Shown piece after piece: positions 1 to 10,415 of a DNA stretch of 64,000 bases (the stretch's first letter is position 1; the number at the start of each line of letters is the position of its first letter). Source of the DNA: Calycina herbarum (lineage: Eukaryota; Ascomycota; Leotiomycetes; Helotiales; Pezizellaceae); contig LLEY01000023.1 of NCBI GenBank assembly GCA_001414485.1, forward strand, positions 464,646 to 528,645, written 5' to 3'. A program made the position numbers and the translations under genes. The notes beneath the pieces were generated by a model that was given only the letters and a program-made list of their open reading frames with translations, was not told the origin of the DNA and searched no databases.

Positions 1-196
1 CACTGTAGACATGTAGCTTTCAAAACGTCCACCAAAAGTGGCTGCATTTTAGCTAGAAACAGAACTTTAAGCGACTACATACTGCGAAAAGGTTGATGTT
101 TTGAGATCCACCCGCTTTCCAACCAATTGAGCCTTACAGTGTCTCCATTTATACCCACCTATTGGTGCACCTTTTGAAAGCTACATGTCTGCAGTG
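1..196. mobile_element. MITE-like element with terminal inverted repeats
   Basis: The first ~25 bases, beginning CACTGTAGACATGTAGC, are repeated in inverted orientation at about 172-196 with a single C/T difference near the tip. This gives a 196-bp element with no coding capacity. The target duplication cannot be checked because the left flank lies outside the window. The superfamily is not identified. It lies directly downstream of the first membrane-protein gene. Confidence 0.6.
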
Positions 197-216
197 GAAG
201 CGATAGTTGATATCAG

Positions 217-1297
217 CTAATGTACACTATTACCTGACCTGAATGAGTCCCCGTTCTCGCTTCCATCGCCAACTTGCAACCGAGTTGGGTCTGCGGGAAG
301 CTCTATTGGTGTATCTTCCCCCCCAAGTTCGTGTTCAGAGCTCTTCTCCTCAAGTAACTCACTCACTTTGAGTCGTCCGTCAATCTCAAATCTTTGATCC
401 TCCCCTGGTAATTCGATCCTGTAACCCAAGGCCCTTGGCATATCATCTATAGACTTCTCCGGGGTAGAAATTTGTTTCTTTCGTCGAAGATGGTAGATTA
501 ATAGACCTGTGGCGAAGACGAAAGCTGTGGCTATGAAGATACCTATGGATAGCCCGATTATTGCGTTTTTTGGAAGAGTGGATGGACTGGGAGATGTAGA
601 AGGTAGAGGGGCTGTGAGTGGACTTGGGTTGGTGGGGGATGCGTTGCTGGGAATAGATGGCGTGCTGATGAGGGCACGGCCATTGATGTGTAGAGCGGTG
701 AATGTTTTAGCTTCGTTCAAGATGCTTACTAGTGGGTTGGGATTAGTAACAAAAGATAGAAGCGATAAAACAATGGGGTGATACGTGATCTTACCTTGCG
801 TCCCAGTTGAGAAAATCGTTTGACCACTGCTGGCCGACGATGTGCACTCTCCAGGTATTCCAGCAGGGTATATTGCACCCAGCGTGTAGTTCCTATTCAT
901 GTCAGGATTTCCTGTTTCAGAGACCTGTCCAAGTTTACCTTGGGCAACATGCTATATCCATCACACCCAGACCACTACTAGAGGTTGTAGCGGTGGTATA
1001 ACCCCCAGGACACTGAAGAGGGCCAATTGAAAATATTGTTGACTGCAGCGATCTATCACTAGCACTACCAGGCTCCCACCATCGAAGTACCTGTTCAGGT
1101 TGACAATCAACTCTGACATAAAAGTTCGTGTTGCCTGCTGAGGTCAAAGTTGTGATTGTAAAAAACTGCAAATTGTCGGGGAACGTTCGATCCACCGTTC
1201 CACAGAGAATCGGGACGGACCACGATGTTGTGAGTGGAATCCAGGAGGTCGCTGTGCCTGATATTGTTTCAGGTGGAAAGGTGACTGACATTGACAT
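217..1297 (-). CDS. Single-pass membrane protein, tandem paralogue A
   Basis: Three exons give a 322-residue protein: 1297-939, 892-795 and 728-217, with GT-AG introns of 46 and 66 bp. The second intron length is a multiple of three, so it reads through as open frame. The start is the Met of MSMSVTFPPET; the equivalent Met-Ser is conserved in the two neighbouring paralogues, and a TGA lies in frame just upstream. The N-terminal half carries SIGPLQCPGGYTTA and a CCP motif. A Ser/Pro-rich stalk follows, then a hydrophobic segment at about 208-233 and a basic HLRRKK stop. The cytoplasmic tail has PRALGYRIELPGEDQRFEID and HELGGEDTPIELP. No signal peptide is visible. The layout resembles fungal receptor-like or cell-surface proteins of unknown function; no enzyme motif is seen. 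Confidence 0.85.
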
Positions 1298-1401
1298 TTC
1301 GAAAATCGGTCAGGTAAAGTCCAAGAGTCTTGGGACTACACGGGCTTTATAATCTCTGCAATCTTAAGATGCAGAGCGGATACTCCCGTTCCCGCGATGT
1401 T

Positions 1402-1503
1402 TTGAATTTGATACCGTAAACCAACAAGAAATATATATCAAGGCCACTCATTGGGTGGCCGTGGCGGAAGGATTTGCCCGAAACTCGCCCCATGCTGCAG
1501 TGT
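1402..1503 (-). promoter_or_regulatory. Conserved upstream block of paralogue A
   Basis: Upstream of gene A there is a block containing, in + strand order, ACCAACA, CATTGGG, AGGATTTGCCCG and CTGCAGTG. The same elements recur in the same order upstream of paralogues B and C. A TATAAAG-like site (minus strand, about 1346-1353) lies between this block and the start codon. The block could be a shared promoter or simply unmutated duplicated DNA. Confidence 0.5.
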
Positions 1504-1693
1504 AATCTTGGCTCAGCTGTAGAATACACACAACTCTCCGTGTTCCGGCGTATTGGGCAGAATTTCTACAAAGGGGGCTCAGGAGTAATTATGGTCTGTA
1601 CTGGTATCTCGCTTAAGTTACCGACCCAAATATTCCCCCTATCTAAACAGTTATATGCAAGTAAATTCATGGATTTAATCATTCATGACTAAC

Positions 1694-2829
1694 TCAAAAT
1701 TCCCAATTTTTCATCGCCACTTTTACACAGCCCAATATTGCCCCTGGGAGCTCTATTGGTGTATCTTCCGCACACAACTCATGTGCACAGCGTTTGTCCT
1801 CAAGCTCACTCCATTTGAGCCGTCCATCAATTTCAACTCTCTGGTCTTCGCCCGGTAACTCGTTCCTATATCCTAAAGCTCGCGGAATATCATCCATGGT
1901 ATCAGATACGAGTTTGCTTCGTCGTCGTCGGGATATCCAGATACCCAGTGTGAGGGAAAATAGTAGGGCTGTGAAAATTCCGATTGAGAGTCCGATTATC
2001 GCTGGCCTTTCTAAAAACTTATTCGGAATTGGGGTAGATGGAGTAGAGGCGTTGGGCAAGGGTTGTGGAAGGTTTGTCGAGAGCGGTATACTGACAAAGG
2101 CGCGACCATTTATATGCAAAGCGTTGATTGTTATATCTGCTGTAGCAATAACATGTTTTGTCATGAAGGTGGAAGCTCCTGACAAAGTGTACGGCAGTAC
2201 ATTGGAGACACCCTTTGTAATCTGTACTGTGGGGCTATGAGCTCCGCTGAATAGACTCCATGTGATAGAAATGCAGTAAGCAAAACCAACAATGGAACTT
2301 ACCAGTATAAAATAATGTATATGAAGTGCCAATGGTTTGGTCATAAATAAGCTCCTGACCAATCTTCAGGACTGATTGACATTGCCCAACCACCCCGGGA
2401 GCCAACATCGATACAAAAGTATAATTACTACACATGATTAATAAATACACATGGGATACCCAGTGCTGAGGCTTACCTCGGACAGCATCCTACCTCTATT
2501 GTGCCGGGAGAAACCGTTATACTTGTTGCAGTCGTATATCCGAAAGGACATTGAAGCGGTCCGACTGAATAAATATGCTGATCATTTGAACTGGCGGTTA
2601 TTCTGGGAGGAGCCCTCCGATTCCACCAAGCATCTACTTCCGATGGTTGGCAGGTTCCAGTCGAACGAGGCCCCTTATAAGAAGGGTCGTTAGAGAAAAG
2701 CAGCGTGGAGTTATAAATTACAGCACTGTTTATCTGACTGCATGCAACAGGGAATGTCCATTCCGTAGTAAGTGGAAGCCAGGATGTCGTTATACCTGAC
2801 GTGGTTTCTGGTTTAATTGTAAACGACAT
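1694..2829 (-). CDS. Single-pass membrane protein, tandem paralogue B
   Basis: Three exons, 2829-2477, 2427-2303 and 2241-1694, give 341 residues. The intron phases (2, then 1) are identical to paralogues A and C. The start is the Met of MSFTIKPETTSG, aligned with the MS starts of the other two. The ectodomain has TTSWLPLTTEW, SVGPLQCPFGYTTA and CCP, followed by NYTFVSMLAPGVVGQC. A juxtamembrane ALHINGRAFVSIP motif, a Pro-rich stalk and a transmembrane helix at about 240-262 (AIIGLSIGIFTALLFSLTLG) lead to a RRRR stop-transfer. The tail keeps DDIPRALGYRNELPGEDQR and AEDTPIELP. Exon 3 relies on the acceptor GCGGAG, which is the only one that keeps frame. Function unknown; probably a surface receptor-like protein. 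Confidence 0.85.
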
Positions 2830-2957
2830 ATTTGACGATTGAAAATCGAGGTCGAGAGTTCTGGGTCCATGCCCACCAGTTATACTTTTCACGATCCTTC
2901 AAAAAGATATCGATACAAGAACCGTTTATGTAGCACTACTCAGCCACCCATAGGTTT
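2830..2957. other. Proximal upstream region of paralogue B
   Basis: No coding signal of its own. Minus-strand codons directly upstream of the MS start remain open and look weakly similar to the matching stretch of gene C, so a longer 5' exon cannot be excluded. No TATAAAG site like those of A and C is seen. Confidence 0.35.
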
Positions 2958-3071
2958 GGAATTTGATACCAAACACCAACACTAAAGGTACCTGGATCCT
3001 GGTTTGGGGGCCATTCATTGGTTAGTTGTGGCGCCAGGATTTACCCGAACAATCTTCAGGCTGCAGTGGAA
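2958..3071 (-). promoter_or_regulatory. Conserved upstream block of paralogue B
   Basis: Contains, in + strand order, ACCAACACTAAAG, CATTCATTGG, AGGATTTACCCGAA and CTGCAGTGG, matching the blocks upstream of A and C in sequence, order and approximate spacing. It is the closest match to gene C's version. Confidence 0.5.
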
Positions 3072-3403
3072 CTCATGCAGGAAATCGCGATGCTTCATGT
3101 TTCGACACACTGAGAGGGGTGCATGGTAATAAACACCGATTGCGGTTTGTCAAAAATAGACCTTTATGAATGCTGTATTGCGCATAGTATTTTCTCTGGA
3201 CTGGCTATTTCTAAAAATCAACTTCCGAAAATCACGATAAGCCTGTGAGAAACTCAGCTCTAAAGAGTTTCTTCAAATAGGTGACCAAGAACGTACGGTT
3301 CCTTTCGTTGTTTTAGCTTTTTGAGTAAGGAGGGCTAAGATACACCTGTATAGTTATAATCGATATCCGCTGGAACAACCATGATTCGCTCCGAGGATAT
3401 GAG
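3072..3403. other. Intergenic, nothing recognised
   Basis: No gene, RNA or repeat supported. It contains the 3' flank of paralogue C and the distal 5' flank of paralogue B. Confidence 0.5.
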
Positions 3404-4563
3404 CTATGTAAGCGATATTATTTGTGCAGCTCCACCAACTCCCCTTTCCGCTCTGCTTGCCTCGCCGTTTTTCAACCGAATGACATCAACTGGAAACTCT
3501 TTTGCTGTTTCCACACCACATAACTCATGTGCACAGCTCTTTTCTTCGAGTAACTCACACGCTTGAAATCTCCCATCAATTTCAACCCTCTGATCTTCTC
3601 CTGGCATTTCGTTTCTGTATCCTAATGCTCGCGGAAGGTCGTCTAGGGGTTGTGATGCATGTATACTTCGACGACGGTATACCCAGAAACCTAGCGTAAG
3701 GCAGAAAAAGAGTGCAAAGAACACCCCGAAGGAGATTCCTATTATGGCTTGTTTTGAAATAATTGGCTGAGTAGACAGGAACGGCCGAGTGGAAGTAGTG
3801 AGACCTGTAGTTGTACCAGCGACATCAAAGGTGGGGCTGCCTGGGAAGGGTGTAGGGAGAGGAGTGGAAGGGGGGATATCGACGAAAGCACGGCCATTGA
3901 TATGTAGCGCAGTGACTACACGATCTGTGAAGGCAGTTGAGGTCGCTGTATTTAGGAATGCAAAGCCAGCTGTTGACTCTTTTGTTGCGACTGCAGGGTT
4001 CAATTTAGTTTGGGATTCTAACCGTCCAGCGAAATATAATACTTACGCGCAAATAGACTTCCATTGACCTGAACATTCACATAGGTTACTACCTGACCAC
4101 CGGTAATACGTGATGTACATTGCCCAGGAATCATGGCAGGAAGCATCGCGACAAAAGTGTAGTTTCTGTGCAATTTAGTATAAGGCTTCTGTTGAATATG
4201 GGGCACTAACACTGGACAGCAGGCTACCTGTATGACACCAGGAGTAATAGTAGAAGTCTTTGCAGTAGTATAACCCACAGGACACTGCAGAGGACCAATT
4301 GAATAAAGCAATTCCTTGGCACTAGCTGTATTCCACCAACTCAAAGCTTGCTCAGGTTGACACGTAACCTCCACCTTGACTCGGACACCCCCTATTTTTG
4401 CGTCGTATACTTGGGTGTTGGAAAAGATTATGGTGGAAGTAATGGTCGAAGAGTCCGTACCAGCATAAGAGCAAGAAGGAGGAACTGTGAATGGAGTAGT
4501 CAATGGGATCCATGACGTCGTGGTACCTGAAACTATTTCTGGTGGAAATGTGGTAAGCGACAT
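3404..4563 (-). CDS. Single-pass membrane protein, tandem paralogue C
   Basis: Three exons, 4563-4211, 4165-4047 and 3990-3404, give 352 residues. Exon 1 is exactly 353 nt, the same length as in paralogue B. The first intron (45 bp) is a multiple of three and reads through as open frame. The start is MSLTTFPPEIVSG; an upstream in-frame TTG is possible but not conserved. The ectodomain has TTSWIPLTTPFTVP, SIGPLQCPVGYTTA and ACCP. A VTALHINGRAF motif, a Ser/Thr/Pro stalk, a transmembrane helix at about 239-261 (AIIGISFGVFFALFFCLTLG) and RRR follow. The tail has DDLPRALGYRNEMPGEDQR and HELCGVETAKEFP. It lies 448 bp downstream of the NLR gene on the same strand. Role unknown; likely surface sensing or cell-wall interaction. 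Confidence 0.85.
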
Positions 4564-4647
4564 GCTTGAAGTGTAGTCCAAAACAAGAGACTGAGAGTTC
4601 CATACGAGGGACTTTATAACTTGACCGACTCAGGTTTTACACTCCGG

Positions 4648-4756
4648 AGATTTGAATCAGAATCTGAAACTGAAAACCAACAAAGTTTGCCCTGCATGGA
4701 TTATTCATTGGAGATATAACATCAGGATTTACCCGCAAAAATCCTGAAACTGCAGT
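4648..4756 (-). promoter_or_regulatory. Conserved upstream block of paralogue C
   Basis: Contains ACCAACA, ATTCATTGG, AGGATTTACCCG and CTGCAGTG in + strand order, as in A and B. A TATAAAG (minus strand, about 4609-4616) lies between the block and the start codon. Confidence 0.5.
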
Positions 4757-5011
4757 GCAACCTCAATTCGACATCGGAAGGCACAGTAAATCACAAAAGA
4801 TAATGATACCACTCTTTGGGGGTGAGCATGGTGTAAGGTGATGATTACGATTGGTGGGAAAGTAAAGTTTGTTGAACTGGTGCTACGCACAGCACACCAT
4901 ATTCCAGGTGGTAGTGGTCCACCAGTCGAGTTTTTTTGTCCCCTCGTTCCCCCATTTTTAACAACTAATACGCCGAACCTCAATATTATAAATCATAGGT
5001 GTTGCAAAATA

Positions 5012-8000
5012 CTAACGATAAAAATTGCCTCGTGTATCAGAAAGCGTAAAAATATCAGAAAAGTCCAGTCCGCGACTAATAACCACCAGTTCACTTCTCT
5101 TAACAAATACAAACTCCTTCTTGGTAGTAAAGGAAATCATCATATCTCCAGAGGTAACCTGCCAATCAGAAGGTAGAAAGAAGTGTCGTCTAACTTGTGG
5201 TTTCGCTGCGAACGTCTTGATATCAAGACTACATACCCAAAGATCTGTGTTGATGAATAGAAGCTTGTTATCAGTGATGGAAATCAAATGCTCAATGCTT
5301 GGGCCGAGTACATCGAAGGTGGGAATTTGGGTTGAAGGGATCCCAGGACTTTTGAAGATAGGTGACTGATAAAACTGTATTTTTGCCTCGGATTTATTCC
5401 CATGTGGCTTCGTAAACCGAATAAGATGATCATGATTGTAGAAAGTTGTGCTTGTACTTTCACTTCCAGATCCATTCCATTCAAATGACAGTGTGTGACT
5501 TTCCACTGGTTGGAAATCTGCCCAGCGATATAATGAAGCTGACGTATGCTCCAGTAATAGAAAGTTCTCAGGTTGTTGGGGGTCTTGAACGGTTTGTTCA
5601 AGATTTAAATTCTCTTTTGGTGCTTTGCCAATCAACTCACCAGCCGTAGTCCATATTTCAGCGGTGAGACGTCCACTTAAAAGTATAAGATTGTTGTCGG
5701 GGTCAATCAGTAGACTTGTGATCGCACTGGGTGATCTTTTGTCTACAAGAAGCTGTGATGACCACTCAGTGCCAGAATTGGTGAGTTTTCTTGAGATAAT
5801 CCTCCCGGATTCGTCAGCGCTAACCAAAATACCGGAACTCTCACCAAAAACGATCGCTGTGACCGAAATATTAGCTGCGTGGCGATAGAGTGTTAAGCCA
5901 CGCTGGCCATCTTTGGTGGTGTAAATTGCAACGGAACCATCTTGCATTCCGCAAAATACAACATCCCCAGAAGGGTGACATGTCATGGATGTTATATCCG
6001 CGTCTCTTTCCATTTCCAATGTCCCAACAGTTTTGGGCACTAGTGACACAGGGTCACTAAGTTCACTCTGAGAGCCATCCTCACGATCCTTTCGAATCAA
6101 CACAGCTGGCTCCCATACACAACACTGTCCGCCCCTGATGTCGACAAAGCGTAGGTTATCGTTGCTGAATGCAATAGACCTTATGCCTTCCTCGGAGGCA
6201 TTGATTCGGTACAATAAAGTCAAAATAGCTCCATTTGCACCTCCAAAGTCATATACCTGAATGGCCCCGAATGCACTGCCAGTCACTAAAGTTCGTCCGT
6301 CTGGAGAGCATCTGAGCGCGTGAGCATGGACAGAGGGGACTTCGTGAACCAATTCTATTGTCAAAGGATTGTACAATGCGAGCGCACCATCGTGGTAAGA
6401 TACCACAAGAAAATTCATGTCAGAATTTGGGTTGAACGACATATCCATGACTGGATCGAAGGCCCTTTGGCCTACGTGCTGTACACAATTGCCAAAGAAT
6501 GTCTCCGATTCGAGGTTGAAGAGCAATACCGGAAGTCCACGATATGCTACCGCGATAAGGTCGTGATCTGGGGAGAAACAAACATGAGTTGGGGGCTGTT
6601 TTTGAATCTCTTTAGGAGAGGTATCGCCGCTTGCCCCTTCCCATGAAATTATCTCTAATTCGCCATTTTCATCCAGGTTCCAGCAGTTTACACGGTTTCC
6701 CTGGGAAGCGGCGATTAAATAGTCATTCTCCTCGCTAAAAACGATTGACAAAGTTTGTTGTAGGGTGTCAAACGACCATAGTTGTGTGCCGTCACTCAAA
6801 TCCCAGACGCGTATTTTCCGGAAACCGCTTGAAGCAATTATTTTGTCTCTGCTTCCGAATTCAACAAGCCGTACTCGCTCACCATGAATAATCGTCCTTC
6901 TATAACGCCCAGAGTCGGCAGTATAAATAACGACTAAGCCTGTTGAAAGGCCAACTGCGAAGAATTGTTGGCCGTGATTGACTGCAGTTGCCTGAGAACC
7001 GCGATAATCAATTTGCAGAAGGCAGTCATCCCAAGTTGTTGCCTTGAGCCCCTTCACTGCGAGACCTCGATGAGGCGAGGTGTACGACTTGTGAATTATA
7101 GACTCCTTAGGGCAAACGGGAGGAATTACCCAATGAATTGAAGCTGGCAGGGTGACCAATATATTTTTGAACTGTGCGCTAATTCTGATCAAATCAACGA
7201 TCCATGCTTCCACTGTTTGGACCTGGCGGCCGAATTGGGGGTAGTACTTTGCGGGGCGTTCGAGGAATGTTTGGATATTTGTAGCAGCTCGTGTAATATG
7301 ATGGACGTCTCCTAACTTCGCAAGGCGCTCAATCCAGTTGAGAACGTTACTTGTGAGAAAATCGTAAAGAGCGTCCATGGTTTCGGGGTCTGCGGACGAA
7401 GACCTATGAAGGTGATCTGAAAAGAACGCGCATGCATAGTCAACTAATGCCACGTCTTTGGCAATAGCAGTTTTGGAGCCAAATTTCTTCGAACGAACAC
7501 GAGAAGTTTTCAGCGAGTCTCCGGACAGTATTTCCATGCATTTTATAGCGAGATGCATATTAGCAGCCCCTCTTTTGATAGCGAATTCAGGGTGAGCATC
7601 TTCGTGAAGTAAGTAGTCTTTCGCTGTCTGATGTACCATCTGCACTCTCGACTGCCCATCAACGAAGACAAGCTGCCCACATATTGACGGAATTGATTTT
7701 GACAAATTCTGCACTGTCTCATTCACATCTAGTCTGATTGCTGACTGGATCTCGCTCAAAGACAGTGGCCTTGAAGCACATACAACCCATGTAAGTATCG
7801 TTCTTGCAAGCTTTGTTCCTCTTCCACCTTCAACCATGTTATCGAACGTTCGGGCGTACAAATTATTCATGTCTGCAGGAATGTCATTGAGTACCTCTGT
7901 GATAGCTTCCGCAGAAAAGGTTTTCTCTAACTCGGAAACAACCAAGCTTACCCACAGGAAAGATCCAGCAGCTTTGGAAAGAATCCGTTCAGTCAAAACA

Positions 8001-9869
8001 GCTCGACCTTCGTCTTCATCAACTGGAAGTTTATCTATCCTGCTATCGATGAATGCTTTGATGTCTCTTGCTGTATCTCCAATCTGGATGTCTCGATGAA
8101 GCATCTTCTTACCAAGTTCAAGCATTCCACGTTCGATGGCCTGTGTCTTCCTACTTGTTACAAAGATTCGCAAGGGTATTGTTTCTCTATTAACCTTGGC
8201 GAGCATCGAAAATAACGATTGGACAGCCCTGCATTCATCTAGAGCATCGATAACCCAGAAATGTGGGTGCAATGGCTTTGAGAGTAAAATACCACCATGA
8301 AAAAGCCTTCGAAAAACAGCTCTTTCGTCGTGCTTTTCAAAGGTAACACCATCGGCTTCAAGAAGAATCAGTCTCCGTCGGATATCAGCATTCTTGAGAG
8401 CCATCTGGTAAGCAATGGAGCGCAAAAGTTCGCTGACGGTGGATTTGTTTTCAGCGCCGTGTTTGAAGAAGAAGTAGCTGCAATCTAGATTATGTTCCTC
8501 GACGCATCTGATAACGTGGCTAGCGAGGACAGATTTCCCTGACGCGGGATTTCCTGTAAGCCAGAAGACTGGTGGCGCATCTATGTAGCCGTTCTTCCAG
8601 GATTCAAATTCACGTTCCGAGGTGAACCACTCACAAGAGTTTGGCAACTTTTTCTCTTCAAGGTTGACTAGATCATCCTCCGGTAGACTCGAGACTCCAA
8701 GAAAAGATCTGAGAAGATTGAGGTCGTGTTTGGAGGCCTCCTTTTGAGACTCGAGAACTACAAAACGTCAGCAAAATCAACCGCCCATTTTCAAAACATG
8801 AAATGAAAACTCAGGGAGCACTAACCTTCTGAGACGATCATGTCCACTGTAGTGGTAAAGGCATTTCGTAATGTCTTGTAATTTGGGTCAGAAGGAGTGT
8901 CGAATTTTACCATGCCGCGATGATTGGCATTTAGAAGAGCAACTCTCTCGTTCGAGTATCCAAGTATAGCTGAACTTTTATCAACGATCATTGCATCTGA
9001 CACGAGAATGCTGCTTTTTAGTGTTTCGTAAAAAGACCAAAGCTGCAGAGCATCCGCATAATGCCGGAAGGTATCATTGATTGATGATATCAAGCTCGAA
9101 TTCCTCTCAAGATCATTGACAAACGGCTTCTTCCCGTATGAGATTTTGAGAATGTTGGTCAGCGTTTTGGCCAAGTCAGAGCCTCGATGAGGTGTCGCTA
9201 GAAAAAACATTGTGTGGAAACGACTCGCCAAATCCCGAAAAGCAACGTCTTGACGAGCCAAGATGTAAGCCTATGTGATGTCAGTAGGTAGATAATGGAC
9301 ACAGGATCCGCCCAATTTATTCTACCTTTTTCATCACTATACCCCCCATGCTGTGCCCAATCAATACGATCGATGTGTTGCTCCGTCTAATATCCGGGTT
9401 ATCCTTTATGTCGCCCAGAAGGGAGCGAGCAAAATCGCGGACATCTAGTACGCTATCCTGTTTTTCTCCCCAGTCCGCCTTATAACCGAATGCATGAATT
9501 CTGACATGCTTAAAATCAGGGTCTCTAGGTAGCCACTCTTTTGGCCAGTAGTGGTATAAATTGTTGCTTTTTGACCATGTCTTTCTGCTTCCCCCACCAA
9601 GCCCATGGACGAAGACGAAATCCACCAATGGTTCCGAGGGTGCATATAGAAGAGTTAAGCCGAGCGATCCTTTGTTGTCCGTAGTGGACTCCTTGAACTC
9701 GGTAGATGGTGTGGAGTTTGTGGATGTCCGTTGTATCGACAAGCCGCTGAGGGCCTTTTCAAGGTATTTGATTCCACTTTCCGCAGAGGACCGCCGCCGA
9801 AACTGCGTACATAAAAGTTAGCCCATAAGAAATGCTACTTGAATGCATCTGGTATCTCACCTGCTCCAT
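5012..9869 (-). CDS. NLR-like protein: SesB hydrolase, NACHT NTPase, WD40 propeller
   Basis: Four exons (9869-9861, 9802-9326, 9270-8826, 8757-5012) give 1558 residues; all junctions are GT-AG and frame-consistent. The first exon encodes only Met-Glu-Gln, so the start is less certain than the rest. Residues ~60-310 form an alpha/beta-hydrolase domain of the SesB type: FVHGLGGGSRKTW, nucleophile elbow GHSMGG (Ser about 154) and FLATPHRGSD. A linker follows. The NACHT domain has Walker A GNPASGKS (about 379) and Walker B HFWVIDALDEC, then TSRK (sensor-like). The C-terminal ~700 residues contain repeated WD-type strands such as IRVWDLSDGTQLW. Fungal proteins of this architecture act in heterokaryon incompatibility and non-self recognition: the propeller senses a ligand, the NACHT oligomerises and the N-terminal domain executes. 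Here that role is inferred. Confidence 0.9.
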
Positions 9870-10415
9870 TCTATCCTTTATACTCCTGTACCATCAGTGA
9901 TACTTACGATCTCTCTTGAAGGAGCCAAACAGACCAAGGTATATTCTGAAATCGAAACAGTTGAGGTGGGGAATTGATATTTGGGATTTGGGTCATCGTA
10001 AAAGTGGGAATGAGTCGAATGTATGGGGTAGGCCTGCTCTGCATTGCCTGTAAAAAGACCCGGGCGCTTAACATGCAGGAGGATTCCGAGGTGGTATTGG
10101 CCCCCACTAAAGAAGGCCTTCACGCGCGGAGTGCAAAGATAGATGAGCTGTATCATTGTAGCTAAATATGGCAATACGCCGTTTCCCAGTTCCCACCCCA
10201 AAAAACCCCAGGCCGGAAAAGCTATCCAGATAGACTAAGGTAGTACAAACACCTCTACAAGCCACCTCCACAAGTGACCTCCACAAATCATGACATTGAA
10301 GATTCTGTGTAGCCATCCAAGCCCAGAGGATGCTTGAAAATCAGGCGCTTCATTTCTTCGATCACACTGTGCATGATTAGCTACCGAATAAAACCTCGTC
10401 GAATTTAAGGAAATC
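9870..10415. other. Intergenic between NLR and kinase-like gene
   Basis: This holds the NLR 5' flank and the kinase 3' flank. Short open frames on both strands have no recognisable domain or splice support. No promoter element was identified with confidence. Confidence 0.5.

Noticed and set aside
4729..5176. Frames spanning the gap between paralogue C and the NLR
   Set aside because: They extend from intergenic DNA into the antisense of the NLR 3' end and carry no motif.
6320..6646. 108-codon + strand frame inside the NLR gene
   Set aside because: Antisense shadow of the WD40 region.
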